This document shows, one piece after another, positions 1 to 5,105 of a stretch of DNA of 5,105 bases (position 1 is the first letter of the stretch; every line of letters starts with the position of its first letter). The notes beneath the pieces are model-generated. The model was not told where the DNA came from. It worked only from the letters and a program-made list of their open reading frames with translations, and made no database searches. This DNA is from an uncultured Lachnospiraceae bacterium (GTDB lineage: Bacteria > Bacillota > Clostridia > Lachnospirales > Lachnospiraceae), in assembly GCA_902803245.1 (NCBI GenBank), contig CADCPJ010000329.1, positions 1 to 5,105 on the forward strand. The letters are read 5' to 3'. Position numbers and translations under genes: made by a program.

Positions 1-1092
1 GGGCTGTGCGGCTGCATGATGCAGGAGGCGCACGTCGTACAGAAGATCAGGAAGAGCTACCCGGTTGTGGAGCTCATCTTCGGGACGCACAACCTCTTTA
101 CGTTTCCGGAGCTCCTCGCGAGGATCCTGAAAGAGAGAAAGCGGGTCGTCGAGCTCTGGGAAGGAACCGACCGGATCGTGGAGCATCTCCCCGTGAAGCG
201 CAAGTACGCGTTCAAATCCGGCGTCAACATCATGTTCGGATGCAACAACTTCTGCAGCTACTGCATCGTCCCGTACGTCAGGGGCCGCGAGAGGTCAAGG
301 GAGGCCTCGGACATCCTGGAAGAGGTCCGCGCCCTGTCCGCAGACGGCGTCCGGGAGATCATGCTGCTCGGGCAGAACGTCAATTCCTACGGCAAGACGC
401 TTAAAGGGTCCATGGCCTTCCCGGAGCTCCTGAAAAAAGTCGCGGAAGTGGACGGCATCGACCGGGTGCGGTTCATGACATCCCACCCGAAGGATCTCTC
501 CGACGAGCTGATCGACGTGATCGCGTCCGACGAGACGATCTGCCGGCACGTCCATCTCCCGGTGCAGTCCGGAAGCAGCAGAATTCTGGAGAAAATGAAC
601 CGGCACTACACGAGGGAGCAGTATCTTGAGCTTGCCGGGAAGCTGAGGGACGCCGTCCCGGACCTGTCGCTTACGACCGACATCATCGTCGGATTCCCCG
701 GGGAGACGGAGGAGGACTTCATGGAGACCCTCTCCCTCGTCCGGGAAGTCCGGTTTGACAGCGCGTTCACCTTCCTCTACTCGAAGCGAACGGGAACTCC
801 CGCGGCAGCGTGGGAGAACCAGGTCCCGGACGAGGAGGCCCACAGGAGATTTGAGGAGCTCTTAAAGGTCGTCCGTGAGACAGCCGAGCCGGAGTGCGCG
901 AGGTTTACCGGCCGGGTCATGGATGTCCTCGTGGAGGAGAAGAACAAGGAGCCCGGCTATGTCAGCGGGCGCATTTCCCAGAACCTCACCGTGCACTTTC
1001 AGGGGAGCGGGGAGCTGATCGGGCAGATCGTCCCGGTGAAACTGAAGGAATGCAAGGGATTCTATTACTTTGGAGAGCTCACGAAAGCGTAA
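1..1092 (+). CDS. miaB: MiaB, tRNA-2-methylthio-N6-dimethylallyladenosine synthase (5'-truncated by window edge)
   Basis: This is the C-terminal 363 residues of a radical-SAM methylthiotransferase that converts i6A37 to ms2i6A37 in tRNAs reading U-starting codons. Reading is open from base 1. The ATG at 16 is not the start, because the preceding codons already encode the conserved GCMMQ segment, whose Cys (window residue 5) is the third cluster ligand of the N-terminal UPF0004 domain. About 100 residues with the first two Cys should lie upstream. The radical-SAM motif CxxxCxxC is at window residues 81, 85 and 88, followed by PYVRGRERSR. The conserved HLPVQSGS is at 185-192 and the GFPGETEEDF segment at 231-240. 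A TRAM RNA-binding domain fills about 303-360, ending in KGFYYFGEL. No frameshift or lost motif is seen. It ends 15 bases before mutS, which suggests one transcript. Related MTTases such as MtaB or RimO are less likely given the close match to recalled clostridial MiaB sequences. Confidence 0.96.
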   Translation, partial: GLCGCMMQEAHVVQKIRKSYPVVELIFGTHNLFTFPELLARILKERKRVVELWEGTDRIVEHLPVKRKYAFKSGVNIMFGCNNFCSYCIVPYVRGRERSREASDILEEVRALSADGVREIMLLGQNVNSYGKTLKGSMAFPELLKKVAEVDGIDRVRFMTSHPKDLSDELIDVIASDETICRHVHLPVQSGSSRILEKMNRHYTREQYLELAGKLRDAVPDLSLTTDIIVGFPGETEEDFMETLSLVREVRFDSAFTFLYSKRTGTPAAAWENQVPDEEAHRRFEELLKVVRETAEPECARFTGRVMDVLVEEKNKEPGYVSGRISQNLTVHFQGSGELIGQIVPVKLKECKGFYYFGELTKA

Positions 1093-1105
1093 AGGACAGG
1101 TAGGA
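1091..1105 (+). promoter_or_regulatory. Ribosome binding region of mutS
   Basis: The 15-base miaB-mutS gap is purine-rich, with AAAGGA at 1091-1096 (overlapping the miaB stop codon), AGG at 1098-1100 and TAGGA at 1101-1105. The AGG ending at 1100 leaves 7 bases to the ATG at 1108, a normal spacing. The last copy is too close to act alone. Because the site overlaps the miaB stop, mutS translation is probably coupled to miaB. There is no room here for a promoter of its own, although one inside miaB cannot be excluded. Confidence 0.65.
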
Positions 1106-1107
1106 AA

Positions 1108-3759
1108 ATGGCATTATCACCGATGATGCAGGAATATGTGCGGACGAAGGAAGCCAATCCGGGCTGCATACTGATGTACCGGGTCGGCGACTTCTTCGAG
1201 ATGTTCTTCGAGGATGCTCAGATGGTCTCCAGGGAGCTGGAGCTGACCCTCACCGGAAAGGAATGCGGGCTGCCGGAGCGGGCGCCGATGTGCGGCGTCC
1301 CGTTTCACGCTGTGGACACTTATATCGGGAGGCTCGTGAAGCTGGGGCACAAGGTGGCCGTGTGCGACCAGGTGGAGGACCCGAAGGAGGCGAAGGGCCT
1401 CGTCCGCCGGGAGATCACAAGGATCGTGACTCCCGGCACTAATTTTGATGCCGCGGCGATGGAGGAGGGGAAGAACAACTTTTTTCTCTCCGTCGTAAGC
1501 ACCGACGACCGCATCGGCATCGCCGCCTGCGACGTGTCCACCGGCGAGTTCATGCTGACGGAGACCGAGCGGGAGGAGAAGCTGTACGACGAGCTGACGA
1601 AGCTCTCCCCCTCCCAGATCATCTGCAACGAGGCCGTGGTGCTCCTCGCCCCTTCCTTAAAAGAGTACTGCACGCATTACCGCGTGCTTCTCGAGACGCT
1701 GGATGACCGGTATTTCTCGGACGAGAGCTGCGAGGCCGCGCTTAAGGACCATTTTCATGTGCAGTCCATGGAAGGGCTCGGGATTAAAGACATGCCCTGC
1801 GGGATCTCCGCCGCCGGCGCGCTGATCAGCTACCTCTTCGAGACCCAGAAAAATGACCTGAGCCACATCTCCTATATCCGCCCCTACCGTCTGGAATCCT
1901 ATATGGTCCTCGGAAGCGCCACGATGCGGAACCTGGAGCTGACGGAGACCATGCGGGAGAAGGCGAAGAGAGGATCCCTTCTGTGGGTCCTCGACCGCAC
2001 GAAGACGGCCATGGGGGCGAGAATGCTCCGCAGCTGGGTCGAGCAGCCTCTCATCGTAAAGGACGAGATCACGAAGAGGCTGGACGCCGTCGAGGCGCTT
2101 CTTAAGGACGAGATCTCTAACGAGGAGCTGCGGGAGTACTTAAGCCCTGTCTATGACCTGGAGAGGCTCGTGGCGCGCATTTCCCTAAAGAGCGCAAACC
2201 CGAGGGATCTGGTCGCGCTCCGCAGCTCGTTCGGGATGCTTCCGCCTATCCGCAGCCTCCTTCATGCATTTCCATGCCCTCTCTTTGAGGAGTACGACAG
2301 GGAATACGACGATCTCGCCGACCTTGAGGATCTGCTCGGCCGGGCCATCTGCGACGATCCCCCTCTTGCTCTCAAGGAAGGCGGAATCATCCGCGACGGA
2401 TACTCGAAGGACGTGGACACGTACCGCGCGGCGAAGACGGACGGCAGGAGATGGCTCGCCGAGCTCGAGGCGAGGGAGAGGGAGGCCACGGGCATTCACA
2501 CGCTGAAGGTGAAGTTCAACCGGGTCTTCGGATACTGCATCGAGGTCAGCAACTCCTTCAAGGACAAGGTGCCGGAGCACTACATAAGGAAGCAGACGCT
2601 GGTCGGCGGGGAGAGATACACAACGCAGGAATTAAAGGAGCTGGAGGACAGGATTCTGGGAGCGCAGGACCGGCTCTATTCAATCGAGTACGACCTCTTC
2701 ACGGAGATCAGGGAGACGTTAAATAAAAATCTCGTCCGGATCCAGAAGACGGCGAAGCTCATCGCCGGCATCGATGCGCTCGCTTCATTTGCCTATACAG
2801 CGAGGAGAAACCGGTACGTGCGCCCGAATATCACGGAGGACGGCGCGATCCGCATAAAAGGCGGGAGGCACCCGGTGGTCGAGAAAATGGTTCCCGAGGG
2901 ACGCTTCGTCCCGAACGACACGGATCTCAACAAGAAGAACCGGCGCATCTCCATCATCACGGGCCCGAACATGGCCGGAAAATCGACCTATATGAGGCAG
3001 ACCGCCCTCATCGTGCTGATGGCGCAGATCGGTTCATTTGTCCCGGCGGACTCGGCCAGCATCGGCATCGTGGACCGCATCTTCACCCGCGTCGGGGCTT
3101 CGGACGATCTCGCGAGCGGGCAGAGCACCTTCATGGTCGAGATGACGGAAGTGGCGGGAATCTTAAGAAATGCCACGCAGGACTCCCTCCTCATCCTCGA
3201 CGAGATCGGGCGCGGGACGTCTACCTTCGACGGACTGGGGCTCGCCTGGGCGATCATCGAGTACATCGCAAACAGGAAGCGGATCGGAGCGAAGACGCTG
3301 TTCGCGACCCACTACCACGAGCTGACGGAGCTCGAGGGAAAGATCGAGGGGGTAAACAACTACTGCATCGCCGTGAAGGAGAAGGGAGACGGGATCGTCT
3401 TTTTGAGGAAGATCGTGAAGGGCGGCGCGGACAAGAGCTACGGAATTCAGGTGGCGAGACTTGCGGGAGTGCCGGAGGCGGTGCTCGCCCGCGCGGACGA
3501 CCTCGTGAAGCAGCTCTCGAAGGCCGACATCACGGAGGCCGTGGAGACTCTCAGCGGGCCCTCGAAAAAGCAGAAGGACCGGCCGGCGCACTACGATGAG
3601 GTGGACCTAAACCAGATGTCCTTCTTCGACATGACTTCGGACGAGGATATCCTGAAAGAGATCGAGGAGATCGACGTGCAGAACCTGACGCCCCTCGATG
3701 CGCTCAATGAGCTGTACCGGCTGCAGAGCAGGCTGAAGAACCGGTGGAAGCGGTCATGA
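1108..3759 (+). CDS. mutS: MutS, DNA mismatch recognition ATPase
   Basis: This complete 883-residue MutS (the family is usually about 850-880) binds base mismatches and short insertion/deletion loops and then, as an ATP-bound sliding clamp, recruits MutL. Domain I begins at once, with the mismatch-stacking Phe-x-Glu motif at F29-E31 in GDFFEMF. The connector and core/lever domains follow. The DNA clamp region around 460-520 includes KFNRVFGYCIEV and RKQTL. The ATPase domain has Walker A GPNMAGKST at 619-627, Walker B LLILDE with D698 and E699 followed by GRGTSTFDG, and the FATHYHEL signature at 732-739. The tail has QMSFF at 836-840, matching the Gram-positive MutS beta-clamp binding motif, then a typical C-terminal helix (LTPLDALNELY). 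The start is set by the family-typical MALSPMMQEY and the RBS region just upstream. All motifs are intact. The orthodox architecture argues for MutS1 rather than MutS2, which would have a Smr domain and lack domain I. Confidence 0.98.
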   Translation: MALSPMMQEYVRTKEANPGCILMYRVGDFFEMFFEDAQMVSRELELTLTGKECGLPERAPMCGVPFHAVDTYIGRLVKLGHKVAVCDQVEDPKEAKGLVRREITRIVTPGTNFDAAAMEEGKNNFFLSVVSTDDRIGIAACDVSTGEFMLTETEREEKLYDELTKLSPSQIICNEAVVLLAPSLKEYCTHYRVLLETLDDRYFSDESCEAALKDHFHVQSMEGLGIKDMPCGISAAGALISYLFETQKNDLSHISYIRPYRLESYMVLGSATMRNLELTETMREKAKRGSLLWVLDRTKTAMGARMLRSWVEQPLIVKDEITKRLDAVEALLKDEISNEELREYLSPVYDLERLVARISLKSANPRDLVALRSSFGMLPPIRSLLHAFPCPLFEEYDREYDDLADLEDLLGRAICDDPPLALKEGGIIRDGYSKDVDTYRAAKTDGRRWLAELEAREREATGIHTLKVKFNRVFGYCIEVSNSFKDKVPEHYIRKQTLVGGERYTTQELKELEDRILGAQDRLYSIEYDLFTEIRETLNKNLVRIQKTAKLIAGIDALASFAYTARRNRYVRPNITEDGAIRIKGGRHPVVEKMVPEGRFVPNDTDLNKKNRRISIITGPNMAGKSTYMRQTALIVLMAQIGSFVPADSASIGIVDRIFTRVGASDDLASGQSTFMVEMTEVAGILRNATQDSLLILDEIGRGTSTFDGLGLAWAIIEYIANRKRIGAKTLFATHYHELTELEGKIEGVNNYCIAVKEKGDGIVFLRKIVKGGADKSYGIQVARLAGVPEAVLARADDLVKQLSKADITEAVETLSGPSKKQKDRPAHYDEVDLNQMSFFDMTSDEDILKEIEEIDVQNLTPLDALNELYRLQSRLKNRWKRS

Positions 3760-3783
3760 CCAAAAACGGAATGATCTTTTTTT
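3752..3783 (+). terminator. Possible weak terminator or attenuator at the mutS stop codon
   Basis: GGTCAT (3752-3757) can pair with ATGATC (3771-3776), giving a 6-bp stem with one G-U pair and a 13-base loop. It is followed directly by seven T at 3777-3783. The arrangement is that of an intrinsic terminator, but the stem is short and poor in GC. The upstream arm lies in the last mutS codons, including the TGA, so ribosomes finishing mutS would disrupt it. At most it would be a partial stop between mutS and mutL. It could also be chance. Confidence 0.22.
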
Positions 3784-3787
3784 CGCA

Positions 3788-3806
3788 CCGGAGGCATCCC
3801 TTCCGG
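3788..3806 (+). other. Small inverted repeat in the mutS-mutL spacer
   Basis: CCGGAGG (3788-3794) pairs with CTTCCGG (3800-3806) as a 7-bp stem with one G-U pair and a 5-base loop (CATCC). It has no T-run directly after it, and on the other strand it is followed by A residues, so it is not a terminator on either strand. It ends 23 bases before the mutL Shine-Dalgarno. It might modestly stabilise or process the mRNA between the two genes, but no such role is shown by sequence alone. Confidence 0.35.
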
Positions 3807-3829
3807 AGCCATTTTCGTTAACGACTGTT

Positions 3830-3835
3830 AGGGGA
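3830..3835 (+). promoter_or_regulatory. Shine-Dalgarno of mutL
   Basis: AGGGGA lies 7 bases before the ATG at 3843. It fixes the mutL start, and the protein from there begins as MutL family members do. The first codons (GCA TCA CGA ATA, then CTA AGT CAA) are A/T-richer than the rest of the gene, which would keep the initiation site unstructured. Confidence 0.75.
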
Positions 3836-3842
3836 ATCACAG

Positions 3843-5105
3843 ATGGCATCACGAATACACGTCCTAAGTCAAAGCACAATTGATAAGATCGCCGCCGGGG
3901 AGGTCGTGGAGCGGCCGGCTTCCGTCGTAAAAGAGCTGGTTGAGAACTCACTCGATGCCGGGGCTTCGAGGATCACGGTCGAAATAGCGGGGGGAGGGAT
4001 CTCCCTTCTCCGCGTCACGGACAACGGCTGCGGAATCTCAGCCGAGGATCTCCCCTATGCCTTTTTGCGGCACGCGACCAGCAAGATCGAGGACGTGAAG
4101 GACCTGCACTCCCTCACGTCCCTGGGCTTCAGAGGCGAGGCGCTCTCAAGCATCGCCGCCGTGAGCCGGGTGGAAGTCATCACGAAGCGCGCGGAGGACA
4201 TGACGGCGTCCCGCTACCTGATCGAGGGCGGGAGGGAGAAGGACCTCTTTGAGATCGGTGCGCCGGACGGAACGAGCGTCGTGATGCGGGATCTCTTCTT
4301 CAACACGCCGGCCCGCGGAAAATTCCTGAAATCCGCTGCGACCGAAGCGGCCCACGTCGGAGCGATCGTCGAGCAGCTCATCCTGTCAAACCCGGACGTC
4401 GCTTTCACATACATCGCAAACGGACAGACGAAGCTGAGCTCCTCCGGGAGCGGGAAGCTCTCGGATGCCGTGTATCACATCTACGGCAGGGATCTTGCGC
4501 AGCTTCTCATACCGATCTATGCATCGGACGGGGAGCTCCTCACTCATGGCCTGATCGGAAAGCCCCAGGTCTCGAGGGGAAACCGCAATTTCGAGAACTA
4601 CTACGTGAACGGCAGGTATGTGAAGAGCAGGATCGTCTCGCGCGCCATCGAGGACGGCTACGGGACAAAGCTCATGCAGCACCAGTATCCCTTCGCCTGC
4701 TTCAAGCTGGAGATTTCCCCGGAAGCGGTCGACGTCAATGTCCACCCGACGAAGATGGACGTGAGATTCTCCGACGAGAAGAGGGTCTATGAGTTTGTGA
4801 GAAATGCCGTGGAGCAGACGCTGAAGGGGCTTGACATGACGCTCGATGCCGCGAAGGCGGAGGCCCTGTCCGGAAAGCGGGTTACGGGTCATGTGGGCGG
4901 GATGGCTGCGGCAGCGGGCGGTTTGGCGGGCAGCACTGTGGGCGGTTTGGCGATGGGCGAAGCAGGAAGCCTCACGGGCGGCGCTGTGGGTGGTTTGGCA
5001 GACGGAACGGCGGGCGGTTTGGCGAGCGGTACAGCGAGCGGTTCAGCAGGCAGTTCAGCAGATTATGCAGCTGGCAAAACAGACGGGACAGCTGCGGCAG
5101 CGAAC
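3843..5105 (+). CDS. mutL: MutL, DNA mismatch repair ATPase (3'-truncated by window edge)
   Basis: These are the first 421 residues of MutL, the GHKL-family ATPase that links MutS mismatch recognition to strand removal. In organisms without MutH, MutL itself nicks the new strand through a C-terminal DQHA-type site. That part lies beyond the window, so the nuclease activity is not shown. The ATP-binding motifs are complete: KELVENSLDAG with catalytic E31 and N35, DNGCGI at 60-65, RHATSKI at 76-82, GFRGEALSSI at 95-104, and DLFFNTPAR at 150-158. Residue 159 is Gly where family members usually have a larger side chain. The transducer domain includes YYVNGRYV at 253-260 and DVNVHPTKMDVRF at 297-309 with the ATP-contacting Lys at 304. 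Conserved sequence stops near residue 331. From about 352 the protein becomes a Gly/Ala/Ser-rich repetitive linker. The gene lies 83 bases after mutS on the same strand and is probably cotranscribed with it. Confidence 0.97.
   Translation, partial: MASRIHVLSQSTIDKIAAGEVVERPASVVKELVENSLDAGASRITVEIAGGGISLLRVTDNGCGISAEDLPYAFLRHATSKIEDVKDLHSLTSLGFRGEALSSIAAVSRVEVITKRAEDMTASRYLIEGGREKDLFEIGAPDGTSVVMRDLFFNTPARGKFLKSAATEAAHVGAIVEQLILSNPDVAFTYIANGQTKLSSSGSGKLSDAVYHIYGRDLAQLLIPIYASDGELLTHGLIGKPQVSRGNRNFENYYVNGRYVKSRIVSRAIEDGYGTKLMQHQYPFACFKLEISPEAVDVNVHPTKMDVRFSDEKRVYEFVRNAVEQTLKGLDMTLDAAKAEALSGKRVTGHVGGMAAAAGGLAGSTVGGLAMGEAGSLTGGAVGGLADGTAGGLASGTASGSAGSSADYAAGKTDGTAAAAN
4917..5060 (+). repeat. In-frame 12/24-base tandem repeat in the mutL linker
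   Basis: Twelve consecutive 12-base units, in frame with mutL (residues 359-406), encode tetrapeptides that mostly fit x-[G/S]-x-[A/V/T]. Examples are GGLA at 4917, 4941, 4989 and 5013, SGTA at 5025, SGSA at 5037 and GSSA at 5049. The DNA block GGCGGTTTGGCG is exact at 4917, 4941 and 5013, and differs by two bases at 4989. These starts fall on a 24-base grid, and the grid positions 4965 (GSLT) and 5037 (SGSA) hold degenerate copies. A related GGMA block at 4896 is out of step by one codon. All repeat Leu codons in the GGLA blocks are TTG, which is rare elsewhere in this mutL, so the similarity is at DNA level and points to duplication. The tract should be flexible and disordered. The downstream end grades into Ala-rich sequence reaching the window edge. 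Confidence 0.85.

Noticed and set aside
6..404. 132-codon plus-strand frame overlapping miaB
   Set aside because: It is the out-of-frame shadow of miaB. The product is Arg/Gly-rich and resembles no family, while the miaB frame has full motifs.
295..843. 182-codon open frame on the minus strand inside miaB
   Set aside because: It is antisense to the radical-SAM core, with no recognisable domain, so it is a shadow of the real gene.
16..1092. The ATG at 16 as the start of miaB
   Set aside because: The frame is open to base 1 and the codons before it (GLCGC) belong to the conserved MiaB N-terminal domain, so the gene starts upstream of the window.
619..1092. A frameshift or degeneration in the C-terminal part of miaB
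   Set aside because: The reading frame stays intact through the GFPGETEEDF segment and the TRAM domain to a normal family C-terminus.
16..1133. The 11-base match ATGATGCAGGA at 16-26 and 1123-1133 as a functional repeat
   Set aside because: Both copies encode Met-Met-Gln-Glu at positions conserved independently in MiaB and MutS, so the match is explained by protein sequence and chance.
3760..3842. A sigma-70-type promoter for mutL in the spacer
   Set aside because: I find no pair of recognisable -35 and -10 boxes at suitable spacing. The A/T-rich parts are explained by the T-run and the start region.
4386..4892. 168-codon open frame on the minus strand inside mutL
   Set aside because: It lies wholly opposite strongly conserved MutL coding sequence. 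Long antisense frames are expected in G+C-rich genes, and the product shows no recognisable domain.

Overview
The window is a G+C-rich bacterial segment with strong G/C preference at third codon positions. It carries three co-directional genes on the + strand: the 3' part of miaB (tRNA methylthiotransferase), a complete mutS (mismatch recognition ATPase) and the 5' part of mutL (mismatch repair ATPase). The protein sequences and the order miaB-mutS-mutL fit the Clostridia, most likely a Lachnospiraceae-like gut Firmicute. In that group miaA usually follows mutL, but that is outside the window. The taxon is inferred from recalled family sequences, not from a search.

Layout: 1-1092 is miaB, cut at its 5' end. 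A 15-base gap carries the mutS ribosome binding site. 1108-3759 is mutS, intact from start codon to stop. 3760-3842 is an 83-base spacer, the only noticeable non-coding stretch. It holds a weak hairpin plus T-run at the mutS stop codon, a second small hairpin, a possible 16-codon ORF and a good Shine-Dalgarno for mutL. 3843-5105 is mutL, open to the window edge. Its N-terminal ATPase and transducer regions are present, but the C-terminal dimerisation/endonuclease region lies beyond the window.

Function: MutS binds mismatches and small loops and recruits MutL to start repair, and the MutS tail carries a recognisable sliding-clamp binding motif. MiaB adds the 2-methylthio group to i6A37 of tRNAs. 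Its link to mutSL is conserved gene order and probable cotranscription rather than a shared pathway.

The genes are ordinary housekeeping genes and I see no mobile element, CRISPR array, RNA gene or defence system. The one clearly unusual element is in mutL. Immediately after the conserved N-terminal domains, the linker becomes a Gly/Ala/Ser-rich tract made of 12-base (four-residue) tandem units, partly organised as 24-base units, with the near-identical DNA block GGCGGTTTGGCG occurring four times. A mismatch-repair gene thus contains a tandem repeat of its own, of the kind that can change copy number in frame.
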